Source: Epibacterium sp. Ofav1-8
GTDB taxonomy: Bacteria; Pseudomonadota; Alphaproteobacteria; Rhodobacterales; Rhodobacteraceae
Reading direction: 5' to 3'
Length of the DNA stretch: 64,000 nucleotides
Assembly (NCBI RefSeq): GCF_022348185.1
Contig: NZ_JAKRFD010000012.1
Span: 62,001-126,000, forward strand
In this document: piece after piece, positions 15,408 to 23,444 of the stretch
Position numbering within the stretch: the first letter of the stretch is position 1
Layout of the letters: every line of letters starts with the position of its first letter
Position numbers and translations under genes: made by a program
The notes under the pieces: generated by a model
The model's input: only the letters and a program-made list of their open reading frames with translations
Database searches by the model: none
Told to the model about the DNA's origin: nothing

Positions 15408-17867
15408 ATGAGCACATTTGACGAAATGGACGCCTTTGAGGGCGCATCGCTGTCCGCCCGCGCCATGGCCGCGCGCCCCACACCCTATATGGATGGCCTC
15501 AACGCGGCCCAACGCGAGGCGGTGGAAACGCTGGACGGCCCGGTGCTGATGCTGGCGGGCGCGGGCACCGGCAAGACCAAGGCGCTGACCACCCGTATCG
15601 TGCATCTGTTGACCACCAACAGGGCGCGCACCAACGAGATCCTCGCGGTGACCTTCACCAACAAGGCCGCCCGCGAAATGAAGGAACGCGTGGGCCGCAT
15701 GCTTGGCCAGCCCGCCGAGGGCATGCCATGGCTCGGCACCTTCCACTCGATCTGCGTCAAGCTCTTGCGCCGTCACGCGGAGCTGGTGGGGTTGAAATCC
15801 AACTTCACCATTCTGGACACGGACGACCAGATCCGCCTGCTGAAACAGCTCATTCAGGCGGCGGGCATCGACGACAAGCGCTGGCCCGCACGGATGCTGG
15901 CCAACATCATCGACGACTGGAAGAACCGCGCGCTGACGCCCGCCAAAGTGCCCGCAGGGGATGCCAGCGCCTATAATCATCGTGGCACCGAGTTTTATGA
16001 CCAGTATCAGACCCGCCTCAAGGAGCTGAACGCGGTCGATTTTGGCGACCTGCTGCTGCACTGCGTTGAGATTTTTCAGAATAACCCGGACCTGCTGGCG
16101 CAATACCACCGCTGGTTCCGCTACATCCTCGTGGACGAATATCAGGATACCAACGTCGCCCAATACCTCTGGCTGCGGCTCTTGGCCTCGGGGCATAAAA
16201 ACATCTGCTGCGTCGGCGATGACGATCAGTCGATCTACGGCTGGCGGGGCGCCGAGGTGGGCAATATCCTGCGGTTTGAAAAGGATTTCTCCGGCGCCAA
16301 GGTGATCCGGCTGGAGCAGAACTACCGCTCCACCGCCCATATCCTCGCCGCCGCCTCCGGCGTCATTCGCGGCAATGAGGGCCGCCTGGGCAAGGAGCTG
16401 TGGACCGAAGCCGACGGCGGTGAAAAGGTCCGCCTGATCGGCCATTGGGACGGCGAGGAAGAGGCCCGCTGGATCGGCGAGGAAATCGAGGCGATGCAGC
16501 GCGGCACCCGGGGCATGCGCCAGTATGGCCTCAATGAAATGGCGATCCTCGTGCGCGCCTCGCATCAGATGCGCGCCTTTGAGGACCGGTTCTTGACCAT
16601 TGGTCTTCCCTACCGCGTCATCGGCGGTCCGCGCTTTTACGAGCGGTTGGAAATCCGCGATGCCATGGCCTATTTCCGCGTGGTGATCTCGCCCGAGGAT
16701 GATCTGGCGTTTGAGCGCATCGTCAACACGCCCAAACGCGGCCTTGGCGACAAGGCACAGCAGACCATCCGGATGGTGGCGCGCGAAAACGGCGTCTCGC
16801 TCGTTGAGGGTGCGCGTCTCGCGGTCGAGGACGGGCTGATCAAGGGCAAGGGCGGGGCCGCCCTGCGTCGCCTCGTTGAAAACATCGCCCGCTGGGGGCA
16901 GATGACTCGCGCCGTGATCCCGAACGACGGTGACGAGGATGCGGTTCTTGAGGGCGTGCAGAGCTTTGAGGAATTCCAGGCCCGCACGGAGCTCTCGCAT
17001 GTTGAGCTGGCCGAGATCATCTTGGATGAGAGCGGCTATACCGCCATGTGGCAGGCGGACAAGAACCCCGACAGCCCCGGACGGCTCGAAAACCTCAAGG
17101 AGCTGGTCAAGGCGCTGGAAAACTTCGACAATCTGCAAGGGTTCCTCGAACACGTCAGCCTTGTGATGGACAATGACAAGCAGGATGCCGAGCAAAAAGT
17201 GTCGATCATGACGCTGCATGCCGCCAAGGGGCTGGAGTTTCCCGCGGTGTTCCTGCCGGGCTGGGAGGATGGGCTGTTCCCCTCGCAACGCTCGATGGAT
17301 GAAAGCGGCCTCAAGGGCCTCGAAGAGGAACGCCGCCTGGCCTATGTGGGCATCACCCGCGCCGAGGAGGTCTGCACGATCTCCTTTGCGGGCAACCGGC
17401 GGGTGTTTGGCCAGTGGCAGTCGCAATTGCCCTCGCGCTTTGTCGATGAGCTGCCCGAAGAGCATGTGGAGGTGCTGACGCCGCCCGGCCTTTATGGCGG
17501 GGGCTATGGCGCGGCAGCGCCCGGCGCAGGGGGCGGGTTTGCCGAGGCGAGCGCCAACCCCTACGGTCGTTCCACCATCGAGGCGCGCATGGCCGAGGCG
17601 GACGGGTACAACTCGCCCGGCTGGAAGCGGATGCAGGCGCGCGCCGGTGAGCGCGGGCTGAGCAAGCCGCGCGAGAGCCGGAACCAGGTGATCGATCTGA
17701 CCGCGACATCCGCCTTCACCATCGGCGAACGCGTGTTTCACCAGAAGTTCGGCTATGGCGCCGTGATCGGAATGGAAGGCGACAAGCTGGAGGTGGCGTT
17801 TGAAAAGGCCGGCACCAAGAAGGTTGTGGCGCGGTTTGTGTCGGCCAGCGACGACGTGCCCTTCTGA
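15408..17867 (+). CDS. uvrD: UvrD/PcrA-type ATP-dependent DNA helicase
   Basis: This 819-residue SF1A 3'-5' helicase acts in nucleotide excision repair, mismatch repair and removal of stalled RNA polymerase or recombinase. Motifs: Q-motif LNAAQREAV, Walker A GAGTGKT at 51-57, motif II VDEYQDTN, motif III GDDDQSIYGWRG, and late motifs TLHAAKGLEF and VGITRAE. A basic linker leads to a C-terminal Tudor-like domain (GERVFHQKFGYGAVIGMEG) as in PcrA, where it binds RNA polymerase. It is longer than E. coli UvrD (720 residues). The start has AGGA 7 nt upstream. An SOS box lies upstream and strong hairpins lie downstream. Confidence 0.96.
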   Translation: MSTFDEMDAFEGASLSARAMAARPTPYMDGLNAAQREAVETLDGPVLMLAGAGTGKTKALTTRIVHLLTTNRARTNEILAVTFTNKAAREMKERVGRMLGQPAEGMPWLGTFHSICVKLLRRHAELVGLKSNFTILDTDDQIRLLKQLIQAAGIDDKRWPARMLANIIDDWKNRALTPAKVPAGDASAYNHRGTEFYDQYQTRLKELNAVDFGDLLLHCVEIFQNNPDLLAQYHRWFRYILVDEYQDTNVAQYLWLRLLASGHKNICCVGDDDQSIYGWRGAEVGNILRFEKDFSGAKVIRLEQNYRSTAHILAAASGVIRGNEGRLGKELWTEADGGEKVRLIGHWDGEEEARWIGEEIEAMQRGTRGMRQYGLNEMAILVRASHQMRAFEDRFLTIGLPYRVIGGPRFYERLEIRDAMAYFRVVISPEDDLAFERIVNTPKRGLGDKAQQTIRMVARENGVSLVEGARLAVEDGLIKGKGGAALRRLVENIARWGQMTRAVIPNDGDEDAVLEGVQSFEEFQARTELSHVELAEIILDESGYTAMWQADKNPDSPGRLENLKELVKALENFDNLQGFLEHVSLVMDNDKQDAEQKVSIMTLHAAKGLEFPAVFLPGWEDGLFPSQRSMDESGLKGLEEERRLAYVGITRAEEVCTISFAGNRRVFGQWQSQLPSRFVDELPEEHVEVLTPPGLYGGGYGAAAPGAGGGFAEASANPYGRSTIEARMAEADGYNSPGWKRMQARAGERGLSKPRESRNQVIDLTATSAFTIGERVFHQKFGYGAVIGMEGDKLEVAFEKAGTKKVVARFVSASDDVPF

Positions 17868-17886
17868 CTGAGGGTACCAAACGGAC

Positions 17887-17989
17887 GGATCGCTGACGCG
17901 ATCCGGCTGGATTTTGCGGGATCGGATCGCAACGCGATCCGACCCGGGCGGGGCAGGCGCAGAGGCCCTGGCCTCTGCCCCTGCCCCGC
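17887..17989. repeat. Three tandem hairpins downstream of uvrD
   Basis: Three perfect or nearly perfect inverted repeats follow one another: GGATCGC/GCGATCC at 17887-17904, TCGGATCGC/GCGATCCGA at 17922-17942, and a 19-bp GC stem (GCGGGGCAGG...CCTGCCCCGC, one mismatch) at 17948-17989. A run of ten C follows at 17991-18000. They may stop transcription or protect the uvrD mRNA 3' end, although there is no T-tract. Confidence 0.6.
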
Positions 17990-18019
17990 ACCCCCCCCCC
18001 GAAACACAAATCAAAACAC

Positions 18020-18056
18020 AAAGCCCCCGCCGCGGATGGACCGCTGCGGGGGCTTT
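18020..18056 (-). terminator. Terminator of the DUF1127-CcsR transcript
   Basis: On the minus strand, GC-rich arms (AAAGCCCCCGCAGCGG and CCGCGGCGGGGGCTTT) enclose a short loop and are followed by a T-rich GTGTTTTG tract. It lies just past the fourth CCTCCTCCC hairpin, so it closes the transcript that begins at the DUF1127 gene. Confidence 0.75.
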
Positions 18057-18093
18057 TGTCGTTTCAGCGTTGCGGGATAGGGCTGAACAGGAA

Positions 18094-18130
18094 ACGGCGG
18101 CGCCCAGGGAGGAGGAGAGGGCACCGCCGT
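18094..18130 (-). ncRNA. ccsR4: CcsR-like small RNA hairpin 4
   Basis: A 12-bp stem (18094-18105 with 18119-18130) holds CCTCCTCCC in its loop on the minus strand. The only plus-strand mismatch (C101/A123 in local numbering) becomes a G-U pair in minus-strand RNA, which supports transcription from that strand. Last of four tandem units of the CcsR (CCUCCUCCC motif stress-induced RNA) type. Confidence 0.8.
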
Positions 18131-18139
18131 TCTGTCAAA

Positions 18140-18170
18140 CACCAGGTTAAAGGGAGGAGGAAACCCGGTG
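18140..18170 (-). ncRNA. ccsR3: CcsR-like small RNA hairpin 3
   Basis: A 9-bp stem (18140-18148 with 18162-18170) with loop CCTCCTCCC on the minus strand. Its single mismatch (A at 18144, C at 18166) is a U-G pair only in minus-strand RNA. Confidence 0.8.
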
Positions 18171-18202
18171 CATCTGGGTCCGGCTCTGGGCCGGTGTAGG
18201 GT

Positions 18203-18236
18203 GCGGTGGCATCAGGGAGGAGGAAGATGCCACCGC
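18203..18236 (-). ncRNA. ccsR2: CcsR-like small RNA hairpin 2
   Basis: A perfect 11-bp stem (GCGGTGGCATC at 18203-18213 with its complement at 18226-18236) displays CCTCCTCCC in the loop on the minus strand. Stem sequences differ between the four units while the loop is constant, showing selection on the loop motif. Confidence 0.82.
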
Positions 18237-18242
18237 CTAGGA

Positions 18243-18274
18243 CAGGTCCTTAAGGGAGGAGGAGAAAGGACCTG
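18243..18274 (-). ncRNA. ccsR1: CcsR-like small RNA hairpin 1
   Basis: A perfect 9-bp stem (CAGGTCCTT at 18243-18251 with AAGGACCTG at 18266-18274) and loop CCTCCTCCC on the minus strand, 14 bp after the DUF1127 stop codon. The loop is an anti-Shine-Dalgarno-like sequence that can pair with GGAGG. In Rhodobacter sphaeroides the four CcsR RNAs are processed from the transcript of a DUF1127 gene induced by stress sigma factors. Confidence 0.82.
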
Positions 18275-18287
18275 ATCTCTTGTGTTC

Positions 18288-18506
18288 TCAGATATTTCCG
18301 TAGGCCGCTTCGAGGGCGACCCGCTTCAGCATGGAGCGGTTGAGGCCGAGATCCGCCAATTCGCGACCGCTCAGGGCGTTGAGCTCGGTCAGGGTCTGGC
18401 GATAGACGCGGTACTGCGCGACCTTCTCCCGCAGCGCCTGCACCATCTGCGCGACGCCTGCAGGGGCGAAGGATTTCTGGGTGTGGATCTGGTTCAGAAG
18501 GGCCAT
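18288..18506 (-). CDS. DUF1127 small RNA-binding protein, CcaF1-like, co-transcribed with CcsR RNAs
   Basis: This 72-residue arginine-rich protein ends in the DUF1127 (YjiS-like) signature: TELNALSGRELADLGLNRSMLKR followed by a short tail. In Rhodobacter sphaeroides the corresponding gene upstream of CcsR1-4 encodes CcaF1, an RNA-binding protein that influences sRNA maturation and turnover; the same gene order is seen here. The start at 18506 (MALLNQIHTQK) is chosen because the family begins here. It is divergent from mrp. Expression is probably stress-induced (RpoH-type sigma factors) by analogy; no clear promoter was identified. Confidence 0.88.
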   Translation of the reverse strand: MALLNQIHTQKSFAPAGVAQMVQALREKVAQYRVYRQTLTELNALSGRELADLGLNRSMLKRVALEAAYGNI

Positions 18507-18825
18507 CGTTTCGTCTCGCTCTGGATCGTCGGGGCCGTATGCCCGTTCGCTTGTGTCCGTGTTGTTGATCCTTAAGATAAGCGAATGCTGCAAATGCACA
18601 ATCCGGGAATTGGTCATTTCTGCTATGCAGCAAGTGCATGGGTAAAACGGATATTTTTCGGAAGCTGCCCAAAGCTTGCGCGATTTTATGTCCAGGCGCC
18701 ACGGATCTGGGCAACAATTGATCGCGCGCGGCGTTACCGCTGCCATTTTGCCGCTTGGGCTGTGGGCGCAGAGCGCATATATGCCGAGACAGCCGCCCGC
18801 GGCGCCCACAGAAGGAGTACAGCCG
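18507..18825. other. Divergent intergenic region between the DUF1127 gene and mrp
   Basis: About 320 bp with promoters expected for both directions. On the minus strand TTGTGC and TTATCT are about 15 nt apart roughly 60 bp before the DUF1127 start; this could be a stress promoter but the match is weak. A Shine-Dalgarno GAAGGAG lies before mrp. No gene is seen. Confidence 0.4.
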
Positions 18826-19896
18826 ATGTCCGTCACACAGGAAGAGATTCGCAACGCGCTGGAGCGCCTGGCTCTGCCGGACGGGGGGACGCTGGTGTCG
18901 CGGGACATGCTGCGCGCCCTCAGCATCGAGGGCGGCACGGTGCGGTTCGTGATCGAGGCCCCGTCGCCGCAGATCGCCGAGCAGATGGAGCCCCTGCGCC
19001 GCGCGGCAGAAGCAACAGTCCGCGAGCTGCCCGGTGTGGAGGAGGTGTCGGTGGTCCTGACCGCCCATGGGCCGGCCGCGCAGAAACCCGCCCCAAGTCT
19101 CAAGCTGGGGGGGCATCCCAAACCCCAGGCGGCCCCGATGAAACCGGCCGGCGTAAAGCGCATTCTCGCGGTCGCTTCCGGCAAGGGCGGCGTCGGCAAG
19201 TCGACCGTCAGCGCCAACCTCGCGGTGGCGCTTGCGCGGCAGGGGCGCAAGGTGGGTCTGCTGGATGCGGACATCTACGGTCCCTCGCAGCCGCGCATGA
19301 TGGGGGTCTCCGGCCGTCCGGCCAGCCCCGACGGCACCACCATCGAACCGCTGCACGCGCATGGGGTCACCGTGATGTCGATCGGCTTCATGGTCGAGGA
19401 GCGCAAGGCGGTGGTTTGGCGTGGCCCGATGCTGATGGGGGCATTGCAGCAGATGCTGGGGCAGGTGAACTGGGGCGAGCTGGATGTGCTGATCGTGGAT
19501 CTGCCGCCGGGCACAGGCGACGTGCAATTGACCCTGTGCACAAAGGCTGAGCTGTCCGGGGCCATCGTGGTCTCGACACCGCAGGACGTGGCGCTTCTGG
19601 ATGCCCGCAAGGCGCTCGACATGTTCGAGACGTTGAAGACCCCGGTGCTGGGTCTGATCGAGAACATGTCCTTCTTTACCTGCCCGGATTGCGGCGGCAC
19701 GCATGAGATCTTCGGTTCCGGCGGTGTCGCGGCCGAAGCGGAGGCGCTTGGTTTGCCGCTCCTCGGCGCTTTGCCCATCGATCTGGAGACCCGCCTTGCA
19801 GGGGATCGCGGCACCCCGGTCGCCGCAGGGGCGGGCGTCATGTCCGATGCCTATGCGCGTATTGCAACCGGGCTGGTACAGGGTGGGATGGCCTGA
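18826..19896 (+). CDS. mrp: Mrp/NBP35 family iron-sulfur cluster carrier ATPase
   Basis: This 356-residue cytoplasmic P-loop ATPase (ApbC/Mrp) carries and delivers iron-sulfur clusters to apo-enzymes. The N-terminal 80 residues form a MIP18/DUF59 domain, followed by a Pro-rich linker and the ATPase with the deviant Walker [10 protein letters not shown] at 119-127. The conserved CPDCGG motif near residue 285 holds the bridging cluster. Start chosen at 18826 after GAAGGAG; the frame is open further upstream without homology. It is monocistronic and divergent from the stress-RNA locus. Confidence 0.95.
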   Translation: MSVTQEEIRNALERLALPDGGTLVSRDMLRALSIEGGTVRFVIEAPSPQIAEQMEPLRRAAEATVRELPGVEEVSVVLTAHGPAAQKPAPSLKLGGHPKPQAAPMKPAGVKRILAVASGKGGVGKSTVSANLAVALARQGRKVGLLDADIYGPSQPRMMGVSGRPASPDGTTIEPLHAHGVTVMSIGFMVEERKAVVWRGPMLMGALQQMLGQVNWGELDVLIVDLPPGTGDVQLTLCTKAELSGAIVVSTPQDVALLDARKALDMFETLKTPVLGLIENMSFFTCPDCGGTHEIFGSGGVAAEAEALGLPLLGALPIDLETRLAGDRGTPVAAGAGVMSDAYARIATGLVQGGMA

Positions 19897-20139
19897 CACC
19901 GGCCCCAGGTGTTGCATCTGCATCCGGGGCGGGCGCCGGGGGCAAATGCGCCACCCGGCCGCTGCCCGCGCGCACGGGATGCAGACCTCGGACCCGTTGC
20001 ACAGTGGAGCACGAAAGAAGGTTGGGCTGAAAACAGGGGCAGGGCGGGGCGTCTGCGCGCCTTGCAGATGAGGGCGCGACCTCGAACAATGCCGCGCGTC
20101 CCCCGGATCGCTCCCCCCCCAAAAAAAAACAGAGTGCGG

Positions 20140-21057
20140 TTAAGCCAAGCCAGCCTCAGGCAAGGCTTCATCGATGCTGAGCTGCTGAGAAACCCATGCG
20201 GCGAACAGCTTGATCACCTCTAAATCCATTTCGCTAAACGGGCGACGTGCTTGGGGGGAGGTAAAGTTCAAGGTTCCAAATATTCGCCCCCCGACGATGA
20301 GAGGCACCCCGATGTATGTTTCCAGCAAGAACATATTGTAGCAGGGATGTGTCGCCAATTCTGATTGCGATGCACAATGATAGGCCACCGGGCCATCCGA
20401 CAGCAGCGTCTTTGAGCAATAGGTATCGCCAAGGTCAAAGGTCGTGCCCGGCTCGACGGGCGCTTCCTCCGAGTGACAATAGGTGACGGTGTAGGTCTGA
20501 TCTCGCACGCAACTCACGATCGCCGACATCGTCTCAAATCGTTCACAGCCCAGCTTCAGGATTTCAAGAATTTTCTCTTTGGGTGAGAGCGACTGGCTGG
20601 TCGCGATGTCAAACAGCACGCGAAGGAGCGTCTCGAACATTCGGGTATCCGAAATATCCTTGATGACGGCAAAGTAGCCGATCGGCTGATCGTCATCACC
20701 GCGAATGGGGCCGCCGGTGGTTTGACTCAGAAACGCCTCGCCGTTTTTCTTGAGATAGCTGACCTCATAGCTGTGCTCTTGCGCGGAGGGAGCGGAGCTG
20801 AAGTGCTGGGACCCCTTTTCAAGGTAACTGTTGTGAGATGCGTACAAGAACTCCGTCGTGCGCCCCAGGACGTCCTTGCACTGATGACCGAACAGGCGTT
20901 CAAACGCGGGATTTACCCATGTGATCTCGCGCGCGCTGTTTGCGACAACGACAGCATCCGGAAGATCGCTGAACAGCTGCGGCACGCGCAGGGCGTTTGG
21001 GCCGTCGTCATCCAGTCCAGCGGAGCGCGCTGTCAGTACGGTTCTGGTTTCGGTCAT
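20140..21057 (-). CDS. PAS-GAF sensor protein without output domain
   Basis: This 305-residue cytoplasmic protein has an N-terminal PAS domain (about 27-140; DAVVVANSAREITWVNPAF, then the PAC-like YLKKNGEAFLSQTTGGPI and IGYFAVIKDISD) and a C-terminal GAF domain (about 150-295; FETLLRVLFDIATSQSLSPKEKILEIL, GDTYCSKTL, YIGVPLIVGGRIFGTLNF). No kinase, GGDEF or DNA-binding domain follows, so it must act on a partner. The FGHQCKDVLG segment has a cysteine, but not the LOV motif GRNCRFLQ. GC is lower than in neighbouring genes. It is divergent from mraZ across an 890-bp gap. Ligand unknown. Confidence 0.88.
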   Translation of the reverse strand: MTETRTVLTARSAGLDDDGPNALRVPQLFSDLPDAVVVANSAREITWVNPAFERLFGHQCKDVLGRTTEFLYASHNSYLEKGSQHFSSAPSAQEHSYEVSYLKKNGEAFLSQTTGGPIRGDDDQPIGYFAVIKDISDTRMFETLLRVLFDIATSQSLSPKEKILEILKLGCERFETMSAIVSCVRDQTYTVTYCHSEEAPVEPGTTFDLGDTYCSKTLLSDGPVAYHCASQSELATHPCYNMFLLETYIGVPLIVGGRIFGTLNFTSPQARRPFSEMDLEVIKLFAAWVSQQLSIDEALPEAGLA

Positions 21058-21300
21058 CCTGTCCTCCGGTCGTCGCCTTTCATTACAGTTCCGGGGCAGC
21101 GTCGAAAGCAGGCCGTGAGATGCTGCAACCTGAGCCGGGCACCCATCTCTCCACCACCATCAAAGCTGTTGTTTCAGGGGATCCCCTTGCCCTTTGAACC
21201 TGCTGCGACTTAAGCGTTCCTTCAGTTCCGCCTCAACCCAAAACCGCGGTGCTGCAAAAAAGTCCGTCACGCTACAGCGGGGCAGGCGGCTTGGGGTGGC

Positions 21301-21347
21301 TGGGCGGGGCGGTTGGGAAATCATGGGATCTGTGGGAAACCGTGGGC
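21301..21347 (+). promoter_or_regulatory. Candidate MraZ operator (phased TGGGA repeats)
   Basis: TGGG occurs at 21301, 21314, 21324, 21333 and 21343; three of these are TGGGA. The last four are spaced 10, 9 and 10 bp. MraZ of E. coli autoregulates the dcw operon by binding direct repeats of TGGGA spaced 10 bp on the coding strand. The same strand and periodicity occur here. A further TGGGA lies at 21478. The distance to mraZ (about 600 bp) is unusually long. Confidence 0.6.
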
Positions 21348-21428
21348 GCTTCACGGCACCAGCTCAAAACGAATCACGCATTGGCCTCTGGAGGAGGGGC
21401 AAGACCTGCGATTTGGGGTGTTGCGTGA

Positions 21429-21443
21429 GAACGTTGTGAGAAC
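21429..21443 (+). promoter_or_regulatory. Candidate SOS box (LexA operator) upstream of mraZ
   Basis: GAACGTTGTGAGAAC is a perfect GAAC-N7-GAAC direct repeat, and its flanks (TGAGAACG, GAGAACAC) resemble the uvrD site (TGTGAACG, GTGAACAC). This agreement outside the core makes a chance match less likely. Confidence 0.5.
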
Positions 21444-21495
21444 ACGCCAAGGCGCTCGATCCGTTCCAGAAGAATCGTGGGAAACTAGGGGAAGT

Positions 21496-21524
21496 TTTTC
21501 TCGGCTGCAAGTCGTGCGTATATA
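21496..21524 (+). promoter_or_regulatory. Possible promoter of the mraZ operon
   Basis: TTTTCT, a 17-bp spacer and TATATA form a sigma-70-like pair just downstream of a TGGGA repeat at 21478. It would give a leader of about 420 nt before mraZ. The -35 element is poor. Confidence 0.3.
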
Positions 21525-21947
21525 TGGTGGTCCCTTGTGGTTTTGCACCAATATACGGCAGAAAACTCCTAATTTTCTCTTGAGATCACGCGCAAAATGC
21601 GACTCGCACTGCCGATTCTGGGCGTGTCGTGGCAAAAATCCCTTGCGGGGCCATGCATTCCCATAGTATCCCTAATTCATCCGATGAGGACGAAGAGCAC
21701 GGGGCACCAAACGACCCCAACCTTACAAAACGGCAGGTTTCATACAGGCCTTCGCTTTCATCAACAAAGAGATCCGGCGCGCGGGCGAGCAGACATCCCC
21801 CCAGGTGGCGCGCGCAGTCGGACACCCCGCAAAGCGGGTCAAGGCGGCGGGTTGATCAGTGGCAGCGGATCAACTCGCCCCTTTTAGTTTCGGGCCCCTG
21901 AATTGGGGCGACACGGCAACGCGAGGGACGCGGAAAGGGTCGGCACA

Positions 21948-22451
21948 TTGGGCCGCAGGTTCAGAGGCGAAAGCCAGCACAAGGTCGATACGAAGGGGCG
22001 GGTGTCTATCCCGGCCTCTTTTCGGCGTGTGCTGGAGGCTTCCGATCCCAACTGGCAGCCCGGTGACAACCCGGAGCTGGTGATTGTCTACGGCGACCAG
22101 CGCCGCCAGTACCTGGAATGCTATACCATGGAAGCGATCGAGGAGGTCGACGCCAAGATCGCCGCCTTGCCGCGCGGCTCCAAAGGGCGCAAGATCCTCG
22201 AACGCATGTTCAACGGTCAGTCCCTGCCCACCACCGTCGATGAGACCGGTCGCCTGGTGCTGCCCGCGAAGCTGCGCCAGAAGATCGACCTCGATGGTGA
22301 GGCCTTCTTTATCGCCTCCGGTGACACCTTCCAGATCTGGAAGCCCGAGACCTACGAAGAGGTCGAAATGGCCGAAGCCGAGAAGATGATGGAAGAGCTG
22401 CCCGAAGACTTCGATCCCCTTGAGTTCCTAGACGGCGCCGGAGGCGCGTAA
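21948..22451 (+). CDS. mraZ: MraZ, transcriptional regulator of the dcw cluster
   Basis: This 167-residue protein has two SpoVT/AbrB-like domains with the repeated D-x-K/T-G-R motif: HKVDTKGRVSIPASFRR near residue 15 and VDETGRLVLPAKLR in the second half. It is an octameric-ring DNA-binding protein that represses its own operon by binding TGGGA repeats. The start is taken as TTG at 21948, because AAGGG lies 8 nt upstream and the encoded (M)GRRFRGE matches the usual MraZ N terminus. The acidic C-terminal tail (residues about 140-165) is longer than in E. coli MraZ (152 residues), as in other alphaproteobacteria. First gene of the cluster. Confidence 0.94.
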   Translation: MGRRFRGESQHKVDTKGRVSIPASFRRVLEASDPNWQPGDNPELVIVYGDQRRQYLECYTMEAIEEVDAKIAALPRGSKGRKILERMFNGQSLPTTVDETGRLVLPAKLRQKIDLDGEAFFIASGDTFQIWKPETYEEVEMAEAEKMMEELPEDFDPLEFLDGAGGA

Positions 22452-22454
22452 CCG

Positions 22455-23444
22455 ATGACGGACCGCCCCGCTGCCCCTTCCGGTCCCCATGTTCCCGTCC
22501 TGCTGAAGCCGCTGCTGGAGGCGGTGGCGCCGGTCACGGGCCGCTGGCTTGATGGCACATTCGGCGCCGGAGGCTATACCAAGGGCCTTCTGACCGCGGG
22601 CGCCGATCAGGTCATTGGCGTCGACCGTGACCCGCTGGCCTTTGAGATGGCGCAAGATTGGGCGGCTGAGTACGGTGATCGCCTGGTGCTGCAACAGGGC
22701 GTGTTCTCGCGCATGGATGAATACGCCTCTGATCTGGATGGCGTGGTGCTGGACCTTGGTGTGTCCTCGATGCAGCTGGATCTGGCGGAGCGTGGCTTTT
22801 CCTTTATGAAGGACGGCCCGCTGGACATGCGCATGTCGCAGGATGGGCCGTCGGCCGCGGATCTGGTGGCAGAGCTCACCGAGGTGCAACTGGCTGATAT
22901 TATTTACAGTTTTGGCGAAGAGCGCGCCTCGCGCCGGATTGCCAAGGCGATCGTGCGGGAACGCGCGCTGGAGCCGATCACCACCACCCTGCGTCTGGCC
23001 GAGATCATCGAGGGCTGCCTGCCGCGTCCCAAACCCGGCCAGTCGCACCCGGCGACCCGCAGCTTTCAGGCGCTGCGCATCGCGGTGAATGGCGAATATG
23101 AGGAGCTGATGGGCGGGCTCTTGGCCGCAGAGCGCGCGCTCAAACCCGGTGGCCTCTTGGCGGTTGTGACCTTCCATTCGGTCGAGGACCGCATGGTCAA
23201 ACGCTTCTTCCAGCACCGCGCCAACAAGACCGGCAATGCCAACCGCTTTGCGCCGGCAATGGAAGAACAGCCCAGCCAGTTTGAGCTGGTCACCCGCAAG
23301 GCCGTTGGCCCCGACAAGGACGAGCTGGCGCAGAACCCGCGTTCGCGCTCGGCGCTGTTGCGCGTGGGCCGCCGCACCGATGCCGCCCCGGTGGAGATCA
23401 CCGCCAAGGAGCTGAGCATGCCGCAGCTGAAAGAGACGCGCTGA
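22455..23444 (+). CDS. rsmH: 16S rRNA (cytosine(1402)-N(4))-methyltransferase
   Basis: This 329-residue SAM-dependent enzyme (MraW) methylates N4 of C1402 in the decoding centre of 16S rRNA. The SAM-binding motif [11 protein letters not shown] lies at residues 32-42, and the family motifs [41 protein letters not shown] and [13 protein letters not shown] follow in order. It starts 4 bp after mraZ and overlaps ftsL by one base, so it is translated in an operon. Confidence 0.97.
   Translation: MTDRPAAPSGPHVPVLLKPLLEAVAPVTGRWLDGTFGAGGYTKGLLTAGADQVIGVDRDPLAFEMAQDWAAEYGDRLVLQQGVFSRMDEYASDLDGVVLDLGVSSMQLDLAERGFSFMKDGPLDMRMSQDGPSAADLVAELTEVQLADIIYSFGEERASRRIAKAIVRERALEPITTTLRLAEIIEGCLPRPKPGQSHPATRSFQALRIAVNGEYEELMGGLLAAERALKPGGLLAVVTFHSVEDRMVKRFFQHRANKTGNANRFAPAMEEQPSQFELVTRKAVGPDKDELAQNPRSRSALLRVGRRTDAAPVEITAKELSMPQLKETR

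Larger units (their letters stand above)
21058..21947. other. 890-bp control region upstream of mraZ and the dcw cluster
   Basis: No gene was supported here. It contains phased TGGG(A) repeats (21301-21346), an SOS-like box (21429-21443), a possible promoter (21496-21524), and a hairpin shortly before mraZ (GTTGATC at 21851-21857 with GATCAAC at 21868-21874). It is more A/T-rich than the cluster itself. RNase P RNA or other known structured RNAs were looked for and not seen. Confidence 0.6.

Noticed and set aside
21058-21947. RNase P RNA or another large structured RNA upstream of mraZ
   Set aside because: The universally conserved RNase P core motifs are absent.
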